In this document: positions 26,447-37,510 of the stretch, in pieces
Layout of the letters: each line of letters begins with the position of its first letter
Numbering within the stretch: the stretch's first letter is position 1
NCBI RefSeq assembly: GCF_000003195.3
Contig: NC_012875.2
Span: forward strand, 12,653,425-12,717,424
Length of the DNA stretch: 64,000 nt
Origin: Sorghum bicolor
Lineage: Eukaryota > Streptophyta > Magnoliopsida > Poales > Poaceae
Direction: 5' to 3'
Notes under the pieces: model-generated
What the model saw: only the letters and a program-made list of their open reading frames with translations
Told to the model about the DNA's origin: nothing
The model's database searches: none
Position numbers and translations under genes: made by a program

Positions 26447-28287
26447 TATAACAGAACCGCCCAATTTATAAGAGATCAACTATGAAAAACTCCCGCCAAA
26501 GCAGTTGCTTTAACATAATCGAACTCTCATAAACCCGGTAGTCCGTGAAATCACGAGGGATTTCAAACCAACCATCATACAAGCCAAGATCGTAGTGATT
26601 CAACATAACAAGTCACATGTTACATCCATTTCACAAGTAGTTTGACATACATCAGAGTTTAATATATTTATTACAACTTGAGTTGAAAAGTAGCGGAAGC
26701 AAAGTAATTTGAAACTAATATTGCCCTCATTTCAAATACATGCCAGTATTCAGGTCAACTCCAACAAAAGCAACATAGATGAGGTAACTAAGAAGGATCA
26801 TGCCCATGATCTTACTCCTCTAATATGGTAGGAGTCATCCAACTCTTGCAGTAGCCATGATACATCACAACCTGCAACAAGTGGGAATAAACCCTGAGTA
26901 CGAGAAGGTACTCAGCTAGACTTACCCGTCATAAACCAGAAATAATATGACACCTAGGAGTATGCAAGGCTTTATTGGTGGAGCCAGCTTGACAATACTC
27001 TTTGCATAAAAAGCTTAGGTTACAGGTAACTAACTTTTCAGGTATTTAGCTCAAGTTAATAGTCATTACCTGTCATCTATATTAGCACCTGTACTAGAGC
27101 AATCACTTGATTAAGATACAATAGTAGTACCCATATTCGATGTGGCATTTCCAACATCATTATCATACCATAACCATCCAAGTGTTCCATAAACATTACT
27201 ACGAGGACGGGGCTCAAGTCAAGTGCTCACTATCCAGGAGCGATGGCGATTCGAATCGATTTCTGACCAGCGGGCGAGTTTATTCCCCACACAAACCACA
27301 CTCACTGATCAAGTGAGCTACAGGTCACCATATTACACTATCCAGGACCAATTCGCGGGTTCGACAGGCACCGCCCGTATCCGAGGACCGTTCCGGCGAC
27401 CGAGGTATCCAAGGTATACCAAGGTTGCGCGCCGCGCCCTCGTCGTTCTCCTCAACCATCACCAATACAGCGCGTACATCTGGCCGATTCCCGGCCCGGA
27501 TAGTGCTCAGGCTTCGCGGTCGGAACGACTTATCCTTCCAGCTAAGTGTGGGGCATGCGTTCAACATGACAAGAGGGCCGTCAACGATCGGTCCTTAATC
27601 GACACAGGCGGAGATAGATAGGCACCTAAGACCTCAATGTCTTGTTACTTCTCTATCATCGTCCCACCCGGTCTCCAATTATTCATCCTTATCACTTGGT
27701 TATTTCCATGATAGCATATGTAGCCAACCTTTTCAGGTATCCACCTATCTCGCTCAGGTGACAGGACATCACCTGGCTTGTACCGGTCTAAGCATGACTA
27801 AGCATTTAGATTCGATCCCGAATCTACATAGGGTTATAGGTAAATTTGCTGGACAAGGAGTGATATATGCAGCAAGGGTTTCACCCAACTCCTATACTTA
27901 ATGCAACAACACATATATAACATATATTCTCAATTGCATTAAAAAGTAGTGGGAGACTTATAATGCTCTGGGGCTTGCCTGGGATCAACACGGAGTCAAT
28001 TCAGTTAGTTGCTCCATCTTGGTGACATCTAAGGTCACAACACTTGTTTAGTCCTTCCACCTTCGGGATGGGTCCACCCAACACCGTCTTCGGGTTTGTT
28101 CCCCACACCAAGACCTTCACGTGATTCATCTAGCGCACCTAGATGAGATGCAAGATGCAAGTGCATGAATATAAAGAATAATAACACAACATGCATCACA
28201 TAAAAGTATGCAAGACACTGGCATCTAAAGTTATTTAGCTAACATCACACAACAAATTATATAGAGAAAACATATCAATAATGACAC
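26447..28287 (-). repeat. 5' LTR (right copy) of the LARD-like element, first part
   Basis: It starts TATAACAGAACC, so the terminal TG is mutated to TA compared with the left copy. It runs collinear with 17888-19686 and is broken by the element at 28288; GACAC at 28283-28287 is duplicated at 37506-37510. Relative to the left copy it contains about 35 extra bp near 27393-27435 (an imperfect GAGGTATCCAAGGTATACC repeat). Confidence 0.9.
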
Positions 28288-29801
28288 TGTTGACGGTCCT
28301 TAAGTACTAAAATTAATAATCAAATAAACATAGAAAAGGATCAATATGAAACAAACATCTAGAATTAGGGTTTTATCTGACAGAATTCCACAAGTTTTGG
28401 TGTTTATCTATTTCTGTAGGGGTTTATCAGAAAATAGAGAGAGAAGGCCCACATGTCATGTTTACAACGAGATAATTACGTGCCGCGCAATTTTCCTCAA
28501 TCTAGAGGGATCCAGAAGCCACGGGAACGAACGGGACGCGATTCGGGCTCGGGAGCTGGGCGGCCGCCCACCCCCCTTGGGCGCCCGCCCTGGCCAGGAA
28601 GCCAACCAGGACTCTACTTCGGGACAAGGCTCCACCGACCTAAAGGATCAATCTAAACCATACAATCTATGTCGGTTTGATCCAATGGCTCACGTTCACT
28701 TGAGGGGACTATAAAACCAGACCCCCTGGCCCCTGGAGGAGAGGAGGAGAAATCATTATTCAGAGGTAGCCATCAAAGTTAGGGTTTAGATCTCTCTCCC
28801 ATAGAGAATTAGAATTAGCTACTCCCTAATCCTTCAAGCTTAGAGGTTTGATTAGATAGCAACTAGAGAAGTAGAGCACTACGCTCTGGATTCGGATCTT
28901 CGGTAATAAAGATTGGTATTATTCATATCTTTCTCTAATTCTATTATTCTAATTGCATTATGTCTCTAATTATTATGTTCTTAGTTTGCTCTAGTTCTAT
29001 ATTTGATATAGTTCTAATTGATAATGAGTTTATGTATAAGTTTGCAAAGCGCTTAGCTCTTGTCGTGAGGGAGTTAAGTGATAGATCACATGTGAGCGTG
29101 GTGCTTAGATATTATTTATCTGCAAATGTATCCTATTGGCCGAGTCGTGTGGTAGTTCGCGATAGTGACAGCTTCATTGATTCTTATATAGTCCACCCTC
29201 CGTTGCTAGGACAGGCAGAACCGGTATTGTGGAGTAAGTCATGCGATGTTCTGATTTACTTTATCAATGTTCCTTATACATGAATGAAGAGTCTTTTATG
29301 CTATATATGATCTTGTAGATAACTAGAGTAGATTATGACTTAGTAGTTAGTAGATAACTTAGAATCCATTCTCTAGCTAATCCGACATCACCTACAAATA
29401 TGAGGAGTAGTCTATTTTCTAATCGCTGTGCTATCTACCCATGAACTTATACTTTATTATCATTATCTTTATGGTTTACCCCCTGCTAAAGTAAGTGACT
29501 GTGTGACGAGTTTCTCATTAGTAATCATGTTCTTGCAAGTTTATCTCTAGTCTATGCCTTGATAGATTTTGTCCCTTGATTTAATTCCATCTTCTTTAGA
29601 TCCCTTGAGCAAAATTATAAATAACGATACCTGGAATACTTATCCTGGTGAAATGCTACAATGAGGTGTTTTATCTGTGCGCTTGCGGATAGAATAGATT
29701 ATTTTCTAGAGAGCCTTTACATTTATAAATACCTTTGTACACTCTGGCGCCATGCTAGGGATGACAACCTAGTATCTAAGTGGTGTTAGCTAGTGTCAAC
29801 A
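28288..29801 (+). repeat. 5' LTR of the Gag-protease Athila/Tat-type element
   Basis: 1514 bp. It carries GGGCGGCCGCCC at 28558-28569 and GGGCGCCCGCCC at 28579-28590, then a TATA box at 28710-28716. The open frames at 28346-28714 and 28960-29283 recur almost unchanged in the other LTR and have no recognised protein homology; I treat them as LTR sequence. Confidence 0.93.
28579..28716 (+). promoter_or_regulatory. LTR promoter: GGGCGCCCGCCC box and TATA box
   Basis: GGGCGCCCGCCC ends at 28590 and TATAAAA lies at 28710-28716 in the context GGGGACTATAAAACC. The same pair occurs in the second LTR (36283-36294; 36414-36420), in the LTRs of the related element at 41969 and, inverted, in the fragment at 12571-13995. 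This conservation across diverged copies supports a promoter role. Confidence 0.6.
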
Positions 29802-29809
29802 AGCATTTC

Positions 29810-29827
29810 TGGCGCCGTTGCCGGGGA
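29810..29827 (+). other. Primer-binding site (tRNA-Asp type)
   Basis: TGGCGCCGTTGCCGGGGA begins 8 nt after the LTR end. From memory of the group, this primer site is typical of Athila-like plant elements. The leader to 30155 has a pyrimidine-rich run ending in TATACAG at 30060 that resembles a splice acceptor. Confidence 0.85.
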
Positions 29828-30155
29828 ATTATAGGATCTTATAGGAATTATACGAGCCTCAGGAATAAGTCATTAAAGGGAACAAAAGGGTAATATTAAG
29901 GAAAGCTAGAAAATCAATCAAGGTTATTCATATAAAACTTTAGACTAGACTATAGAGAAATAATTGCATAAAAACAGCTACTAAGTGAGAAATCATAACA
30001 AGGCACCTCTGCTTTGGGAGGTTCACCCTGTTGTTTTTCTATGTTTATATTTTTATACAGGGTATAACAGGATTGACTTTAGGTACATTCAACTCTTCAT
30101 CATCAGAACCAAAGCAATCAAGAGAAGAAGAAGCTAGCTACCAATTGCTGAAGCT

Positions 30156-32111
30156 ATGGCACAAAAGACCTTGCAAGAATTCTCTGCTCCAAGTCTTGAC
30201 AACATTCCAACTGGTCCAAGATTTGCAGTAGAAGAAGGAATACCCGAGTTTGAGCTCAAGTCAAGCCTCATCAATTTGGTGCAAGCTACACAATTCAGTG
30301 GAAAGGCACATGAAGATGCCAGTGCACACTTGCAGAATTTCTTAGAGATTGGGAGCACAATCCACATCAACGGAGTTGACAAAGACGTCATATTGCTTCG
30401 CCTTTTTCCATTCTCACTAGAAGGAAAAGCGAGGAAGTGGTTCTACACTCATCAAGATAACATCAACAACTGGACGAACTTGTCAGATGCCTTTCTATCA
30501 AAGTTTTTCCCTATAGGCAAAACAACTGCCTTAAGAGGAAATATTGTCAGTTTCCAACAGCAGAAGACAGAAGCCATTTCAGAAGCATGGGAGCGTTTTC
30601 AAGGATACATATCAGATTGTCCTCACCATGGAATGGCTACATGGTTACTTATGCAGACCTTCTACCATGGATTAACCCAGAAGACTCGTGAGTGCCTAGA
30701 TGCATCTGCTAAAGGATCATTCTTGGAGCTTACAACTGGAAAAGCAGAGATACTTTTGGATAAGATAGCAGAAAACCAAAGCTGGTTCCAGGATAAAGCT
30801 CAAAAATGTCATCAAACTGAAGAAATACCAGAAGAAGTAAATGCATTATCAGCTAAGATGGAAAATTTGCTCCATTGGATTGACCAGAGGGCCAAGTTCA
30901 AAGAAGATCAAAGGGCCATTGAGACAGCATACAAATATCAACCAACTTCAAGTCAACCCAATAGCAAAGGTATGAATTCAGGTAATACTTTCAAGCAACT
31001 TTCATTAAAAGAGATAATTGCTCAACAAACCAAAATTAATGATGAAGTTAAACAAAGGCTAGATACAAATGAATCATCTCTAAAAGATATACACAATAAA
31101 ATGGATTTTCTACTAACTGCCTTTGATGAGCAAAACACTCTTAATAAAAGGGTAGAGCTTAAATTAATAAAGATAGCTGCTGCACTGCCTGTTGCTACTA
31201 ACATTGAGCAGGTAAAGAATATAACTACTAGAGGAGGAAAAGCTACCAGAGATCCACCATACCCAAAAGAGAAACAAAGGACATCAGCACCAGTGCAACC
31301 AGCAGTGATAGAAGAAGAAAGCCCAGTTGAAGCAGAAGATCTGCTCCAACCACCAAGAGCTGGAGAAATGAGGAAAGATTTTTACGACACCAACTATTTG
31401 CCATTTCCCAGAAGAAACAGAGGACTGCAGTCGGATGAGCAGTTTGGTAAGTTTGTAGAGGTCATTCAGAAATTATATGTCAACATACCTCTGCTCGATG
31501 CCATACAGGTACCTACATATGCAAAGTACATCAGAGATATTCTTAACAAGAAGAGACCACTGCCCACCACTGAGGTTATCAAGCTGACAGAAGAATGTAG
31601 TGCGGCCATCCTCAACAAACCACCAAAGAAGAAGGAAGATCCAGGATGTCCCACTATCGATTGCTCGATCGGAAACCAACACTTCAACAACGCACTTTGT
31701 GATCTCGGAGCAAGTGTCAGTGTGATGCCAGCACCAGTCTACAAAAAGCTTGATCATGCAACCCTAGAACCAACATCAATGTGCCTACAACTAGCGGATC
31801 AATCGGTTCGACACCCGTTGGGCATCACCGAGAACATTCCAGTCAAGATCAGAGATTTCCTTGTGCCAGTAGACTTCGTAGTACTGGACATGAGTCCTGA
31901 CTCAAAAGTATCCATCATCCTTGGAAGGCCATTTCTGAGCACTGCCAATGCCCACATTGATGTCGGAAAAGGAGAAATCAAGTTCAACATAAACGGTCAA
32001 GAAGAACACTTCACATTCAAACCCAGATTAGAGAGAGACTCTACAGTGAAGGAAGTTCATGAAGAACCACTGGAGACACCATCTCCGAAGGAAGGAAACT
32101 CAGAAGATTAA
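30156..32111 (+). CDS. gag-pro: Gag polyprotein with C-terminal aspartic-protease-like domain
   Basis: 651 codons, uninterrupted. The N-terminal half is a plant retrotransposon Gag (capsid) domain: the LFPFSLEGKARKWF block near residues 88-101, FLSKFFP near 114-120 and a GLTQ segment near 175 are characteristic. The middle (about 240-345) is charged and probably coiled-coil. The protease-like region begins near residue 505 with LCDLGASVSVMP (active-site form D-L-GAS, where many retroviral-type proteases have D-S/T-G) and continues to ILGRPFLSTANAHIDV near 585-600. The protein then ends in an acidic tail. Gag would form the particle and the protease would process it. Autonomous relatives continue into RT; this one stops with TAA. 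No CCHC zinc knuckle is seen, which is usual for Athila/Tat Gag. Confidence 0.9.
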   Translation: MAQKTLQEFSAPSLDNIPTGPRFAVEEGIPEFELKSSLINLVQATQFSGKAHEDASAHLQNFLEIGSTIHINGVDKDVILLRLFPFSLEGKARKWFYTHQDNINNWTNLSDAFLSKFFPIGKTTALRGNIVSFQQQKTEAISEAWERFQGYISDCPHHGMATWLLMQTFYHGLTQKTRECLDASAKGSFLELTTGKAEILLDKIAENQSWFQDKAQKCHQTEEIPEEVNALSAKMENLLHWIDQRAKFKEDQRAIETAYKYQPTSSQPNSKGMNSGNTFKQLSLKEIIAQQTKINDEVKQRLDTNESSLKDIHNKMDFLLTAFDEQNTLNKRVELKLIKIAAALPVATNIEQVKNITTRGGKATRDPPYPKEKQRTSAPVQPAVIEEESPVEAEDLLQPPRAGEMRKDFYDTNYLPFPRRNRGLQSDEQFGKFVEVIQKLYVNIPLLDAIQVPTYAKYIRDILNKKRPLPTTEVIKLTEECSAAILNKPPKKKEDPGCPTIDCSIGNQHFNNALCDLGASVSVMPAPVYKKLDHATLEPTSMCLQLADQSVRHPLGITENIPVKIRDFLVPVDFVVLDMSPDSKVSIILGRPFLSTANAHIDVGKGEIKFNINGQEEHFTFKPRLERDSTVKEVHEEPLETPSPKEGNSED

Positions 32112-32622
32112 AAGAATTGGAGGTCCAGCTTGGGGGACCTAAAAATCCCAAACCCTCACCGGGAGGTAAATCGGTATTTATCCGCATTATTATTTTTCTC
32201 ATATTTAATTTCTTGCATAATTAAATCTTGCATTAGTCACATTTATTTATAGCATTATTATAATAATCAAAAAGCCCCAGATAAATAATATTCGTGGTGT
32301 GTAACAACCCATATTTATTAATTATTGTGGGGGCACAAAAATATTTTCCAATATCATTTTCAATAAGTTTCGATTCTCATAGATTTTCCTGCATTATATT
32401 TAATCATATAAATCTTCTAGAAGCATGACCCAAACTCTTTGGGTCTCACATGTCATACACTTCATCTCACATACATCCCATCACATAATTTCATCCACCA
32501 ATATGTTTCCACTCACTTGACATCTTTCCACCGTCCAACCACCACCAACACAACATTATTCTGCGTGAGATCAAAGCAAGGAAGCATGTGGAGGAGGCAC
32601 ACCCAGGATGGGCATCACAAGT
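32112..32622 (+). other. Non-coding spacer between gag-pro and the internal promoter-like region
   Basis: AT-rich. It contains an early CTTGGGGGA motif at 32129-32137, and AACCCTCACCGGGAGGTAAATCGGTATTTATCC at about 32150-32182 that is matched at about 46560-46602 in the related Gag-only element. No gene seen. Confidence 0.6.
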
Positions 32623-32678
32623 GGGCGCCCGCCCACCTACCAAGGGCGCCCGCCCTGTCCCCTGCTCAGCCTATAAAA
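32623..32678 (+). promoter_or_regulatory. Internal promoter-like region: two GGGCGCCCGCCC boxes and a TATA box
   Basis: GGGCGCCCGCCC occurs at 32623-32634 and 32644-32655, and CTATAAAAGG at 32671-32680 (TATAAAA 32672-32678). The double-box arrangement copies that of the LTR of the neighbouring element (42239-42250 and 42260-42271). It is followed by a pyrimidine/CA-rich, leader-like stretch and then an ORF about 340 bp on. I infer a second, internal promoter for the downstream ORF; there is no expression evidence. Confidence 0.55.
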
Positions 32679-32991
32679 GGCCACCTCCAGCTCCCCTTCT
32701 CTTCACACAAACACTTCAGAAAACCACACAAATCTCAGTTTCCCGAGGAGGAGCTTTCGTAGTAAAGAGAAGAGAGTAGAAAGAAAGAGGAGAGTGGAAG
32801 AGAAGGTTGGAGTTCTTATGAGAGAGTGATTGTCACCTAGCAAGTAGTGATCCCGTTGTCTAAGCGGAAGTAAAAGTTGTTTAGGGGGAGGCTCTACCAA
32901 AATAGAAACTTGTCTTGAACAATTAACCCCTTGACTACTGACACTCCGGACAGCTAACCACTAACATTTTATCTCACATTTTTCACCAGTT

Positions 32992-34599
32992 TTGTTTTTG
33001 CCAACTTTTGTTTGCAGGATGTTTAAGAAGGTGAAGAATGCAGGGAAGGCTCTCAAGAACATTGGTACAAGGAGTTCAACCCGACACTCCTCACAGCCAT
33101 CAGAGATGAGCGTCGATCCGACACCCACACAAGCTCCATCATCTTCATCAGGCCAGCAAGTCAAGGTCCTTCTCAAGATAGGAGACCTTGGACTGAAGAC
33201 CCGAAGAGAGAAGGAAGTCTATCAGCAATTGAAGAACAAGGATTTCATTCACACTCCTACTATCGATCCAATCCTACTACGAGAAACAGGTATGGACACT
33301 GAATTTGACTTAATTTTTCAAATGATGGGTTGGACAAATTTTTAGAATATAACTGAGCTGGGTTCTCGTCTTCTCACCCTCGAATTTCTTTGCACTTTAC
33401 AATACTATGAGGGGGGAATTGCTTTTCGGATGTTTAAACAGGAAATTATGTTATCTCTGAGAGAGCTGAGCGACCATCTTGGTTTCTCTTCAAGATGCAT
33501 CCTGAACATTGACTCCGATTTACCCAATTTTGAGAGACACCAGTTTTGGAGAGAAATATCTAGAGATAATTTTTACAGTCAAGCCCGAACCAGTGACATG
33601 GAACACCCCACTCTTAGGATGTTTCACAAATGGCTTGGGTACAATCTTTTCTATCGCGATGATATTAGGAAAGTAAGAGTGGGAGATTTACAACTTTTAT
33701 ATGCTGCTATTAGTAAAGTACCCACTTCACCTGTCACACTATTAGTTTCACCTTGGCTTAGTATACCTAGTCTTCAGGGACCAGTAGGATGTACTTCACT
33801 TATCACTCGTCTAGCCTCTAATCTTCATTTATTAGAAAACTCGTCACTGGACTTCATAGAAGAGTTAAGAATTTATCATGGCTATGACACATTTAGACAA
33901 GCTCGGATGTTAAAGAAAGAGGGAAATATAATGTACATGCTGTATGATGATAAAGGCAAGATTCGGTTACCTAACCCGAACCATGGCCTCTACTCTGTGC
34001 AAAACTTTTTGATTGAGATTGCAGCAACACCAGTGAACCAAAGAACTCCACAGCGAGTGGCATCTGAAAGGATAACCACTCACCGTGAACGCACTTGGTA
34101 TGGAGCTGACCCTGGACCAGAAGAAGCAGCGCACCTGCATTATTGCGATTACAACCCTCGAGTCCTTCGAGACCCATGGGCTCGTCATGCGCAACCACAA
34201 GAGCCAACAGAAGAGACATGGCCGGAGAGCCAAGATCACCAGTGGACAAACCCGCCTTTTCATACGGGCAGGTACTCCATTGATCCATATGGAGCTTCAG
34301 GATCCAGACCTCCGCCCCAATTTGATGCAGGACGATACTCCGACGCCTCCTACGCCTTCACGAATGACTATTATCAAGAGGCCGGTGCTTTCTTCACTCG
34401 TACCGACAACACCCTCCTCGACATCCAGAACACGCAAGCAGAACATGGAAGACTCCTGGAAGAGCAACAAAAATGGAACCAGGACCATACCGCTGCAGTA
34501 GAAGAGCTGAGACAAGATACAACAACAATAAATGACAACATCGCAACCATGATGCGGTTCTGGTATTTAGAAAACCAAATAAATATTTTCTTGCTTTAA
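32992..34599 (+). pseudogene. Athila-type accessory ORF, interrupted by one in-frame TAG
   Basis: Two segments, 32992-33345 (117 codons) and 33346-34599, share one frame and are separated only by a TAG at 33343-33345, which falls inside a conserved-looking block (a GW-x-F motif just before it, then a TLEFLCTL segment). The likely start is the ATG at 33019, which directly follows TTTTGTTTGCAG, a good splice-acceptor match. The protein has a basic N-terminus, a Ser/Pro-rich stretch, a globular middle of about 250 residues and a Pro/Gln/His-rich C-terminal part with a predicted helical end. It resembles the plant ATHILA ORF-1 family as I remember it; the role is unknown. The TAG may be a simple lesion or a read-through stop. 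No CCHC or enzyme motif seen. Confidence 0.65.
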
Positions 34600-35969
34600 T
34601 TTACTACACTTTATAAACATGAAAACAAAATAAAAAGAGTGTGTAGATAAGTGTGTTTTATTTTTTCTGCTAAGTTTAATCTCTAGAAAAAATAAAAAGA
34701 CCAAAAATATACATGATGGAAATGATAAATAGTTGCTCTGTTTGCTTACTTACAAGCACCTAGCTTTTATATTAGAATTCTTCCAGGAATTACTAAAACT
34801 AAAATTACTATCTTTGGGAAGCATAAAACTAAAGTCTAGGTAAGCGAAAGGCATGATATAAAGTTGAGCTACTGTTTATCTTGTTCCTACTACACTAAGT
34901 TCTAGAGATTTATTTTTGAAAACTTACAAATCACATGAGTTCCTAGCATAACAAAATTACCTACCACAGCCATACTTGCTATAACATCTTTCACTATATT
35001 CACATTGAGTTTGATCGAGCTGTGTAGACCCTTAGGAGCTTTTCATGTGGTTAAATTAAGATATTCACTTGCACACATCTACCACAGCATTCATCATCAA
35101 TCATTAAAATTGCTAAAAATATATTATCACTCACTGTCCCAAATATTGTTATTCTCTCTCTCTAAAAAGATTCAATGCAGAAGAGGCATGGGTTATGCAA
35201 AAATATACGAGGAAATAAAAAAGGGGCAAGTGCCCGAAACCTCGAAAAAGAAAGAAAAATAGTAAGACGAGAGGTAAAAATGGACAAGTGTCCGAAGTAG
35301 AATTAGGGGTACAAAGATGCCCACTTGAGCGGAAAAAATGGACAAGTGTCCGACAGTAGAATTAGGGGTATCCACTACCCACCTGAAAAAAAAGAAGAAA
35401 AAGATATAGCCCATGTTCTCCCAAGGCAAAGATCAAAGAGGAGGAGAGATAGCAATATGAGGATCAATGAGAACTAAGTTTTATTATCACTTATGCATTT
35501 TCACCATCACTATCATTTACTCCATCACACATGCACATCTTGATTTAATTATATGCTGAGTTCCTTTGGATCCATGGCTCGATTAGACAACATATGTATG
35601 AGCTGTTTTCCACTCCTATGAGCTCCACTTAATTATTCTGTTAGCTATAGGTAAGTGACATTATGGTAAGGATCCACAAATACCACATATAGAGAGACTT
35701 GAGAGAATCATTGCTGGGAACTCTGAGTTTTATTTTGAAAACTTATGAAAAACTCTAGAACAAAAGTGAAGTATAGACAAGAGGGATAGTGCTTGACTTA
35801 ACTATTTTGTCTTTTGATTACTTAAGATTTAAGTGCAGGTACTAAACTCCATAACACTTCACTTTAATCTGGAAGAATTTTTATGTAAAAGCATGTGTGC
35901 CTGTCAGGAAAGAAAACATCGAAGCAACTCCTGATCCATCTGAGTTTAGCTGTTTGCTCAGGGACGAGC
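34600..35969 (+). other. Conserved non-coding 3' region of the Gag-protease element
   Basis: 1.37 kb without a convincing ORF. Blocks at about 35008-35060 (GCTGTGTAGACCCTTAGGAG region), 35217-35315 (GGGGCAAGTGCCCG, then TGGACAAGTGTCCGA) and 35530-35590 (CATGCACATCTTGATTT, GGATCCATGG) recur in the same order in the Gag-only element at about 47587-47640, 47880-47980 and 48134-48190. GGGGCAAGTGCCC and GGACAAGTGTCC each contain short inverted repeats. They could be RNA packaging, dimerisation or transport signals; that is inference. Confidence 0.65.
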
Positions 35970-35991
35970 AAAGGGTAAGCTTGGGGGAGTT
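35970..35991 (+). other. Polypurine tract
   Basis: AAAGGGTAAGCTTGGGGGAG followed by TTTG directly before the 3' LTR start at 35992. Preceded by CTCAGGGACGAGCAAAG, shared with the related element (48673-48689). Confidence 0.85.
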
Positions 35992-37505
35992 TGTTGACGG
36001 TCCTTAAGTACTAAAATTAATAATCAAATAAACATAGAAAAGGATCAATATGAAACAAACATCTAGAATTAGGGTTTTATCTGACAGAATTCCACGAGTT
36101 TTGGTGTTTATCTATTTGTGTAGGGGTTTATCAGAAAATAGAGAGAGAAGGCCCACATGTCATGTTTACAACGAGATAATTACGTGCCGCGCAATTTTCC
36201 TCAATCTAGAAGGATCCAGAAGCCACGGAAACGAACGGGACACGATTCGGGCTCGGGAGCTGGGCGGCCGCCCACCCCCCTTGGGCGCCCGCCCTAGCCA
36301 GGAAGCCAACCAGGACTCTGCTTCGGGGCAAGGCTCCACCGACCTAAAGGATCAATCTAAACCATACAATCTATGTCGGTTTGATCCAATGGCTCACGTT
36401 CACTTGAGGGGACTATAAAACCAGACCCCCTGGCCCCTGGAGGAGAGGAGGAGAAATCATTATTCAGAGGTTGCCATCAAAGTTAGGGTTTAGATCTCTC
36501 TCCCACAGAGAATTAGAATTAGCTACTCCCTAATCCTTCAAGTTTAGAGGTTTGATTAGATAGCAATTAGAGAAGTAGAGCACTACGCTCTGGATTCGGA
36601 TCTTCGGTAATAAAGATTGGTATTATTCATATCTTTCTCTAATTCTATTGTTCTAATTGCATTATGTCTCTAATTATTATGTTCTTAGTTTGCTCTAGTT
36701 CTATATTTGATATAGTTCTAATTGATAATGAGTTTATGTATAAGTTTGCAAAGCGCTTAGCTCTTGTCGCGAGGGAGTTAAGTGATAGATCACATGTGAG
36801 CGTGGTGCTTAGATGTTATTTATCTGCAAATGTACCATATTGGCCGAGTCGTGTGGTAGTTCGCGATAGTGACAGCTTCGTTGATTCTTATATAGTCCAC
36901 CCTCCGTTGCTAGGACAGGCAGAACCGGTATTGTGGAGTAAGTCATGCGATGTTCTGATTTACTTTATCAATGTTCCTTATATATGAATGAAGAGTCTTT
37001 TATGCTATATATGATCTTGTAGATAACTAGAGTAGATTATGACTTAGTAGTTAGTAGATAACTTAGAATCCATTCTCTAGCTAATCCGACATCACCTACA
37101 TATATGAGGAGTAGTCTATTTTCTAATCGCTGTGCTATCTACCCATGAACTTATACTTTATTATCATTATCTTTATGGTTTACCCCCTGCTAAAGTAAGT
37201 GACTATGTGACGAGTTTCTCATTAGTAATCATGTTCTTGCAAGTTTATCTCTAGTCTATGCCTTGATAGATTTTGTCCCTTGATTTAATTCCATCTTCTT
37301 TAGATCCCTTGAGCAAAATTATAAAAAACGATACCTAGAATACTTATCCTGGTGAAATGCTACAATGAGGTGTTTTATCTGTGCGCTTGCGGATAGAATA
37401 GATTATTTTCTAGAGAGCCTTTACATTTATAAATACCTTTGTACACTCTGGCGCCATGCTAGGGATGACAACCTAGTATCTAAGTGGTGTTAGCTAGTGT
37501 CAACA
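35992..37505 (+). repeat. 3' LTR of the Gag-protease Athila/Tat-type element
   Basis: 1514 bp, same length as the 5' LTR, with about two dozen substitutions and no indel noticed. GGGCGCCCGCCC at 36283-36294 and TATAAAA at 36414-36420 are conserved. Its last bases GTGTCAACA are followed by the target duplication GACAC. Confidence 0.93.
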
Positions 37506-37510
37506 GACAC

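Larger units (their letters stand above)
28288..37505 (+). mobile_element. Non-autonomous Athila/Tat-type Ty3 element with Gag-protease and a second ORF
   Basis: A complete insertion: LTRs 28288-29801 and 35992-37505, both 1514 bp, ends TGTTGACGG...GTGTCAACA, and a perfect GACAC target duplication. The primer site is TGGCGCCGTTGCCGGGGA. Internal DNA codes for a Gag with a C-terminal aspartic-protease-like region and, further on, an interrupted Athila-type ORF, but there is no reverse transcriptase, RNase H or integrase. I count about two dozen LTR-LTR differences by eye (about 1.6%). The element must have been copied with enzymes from a related autonomous partner. Confidence 0.93.
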
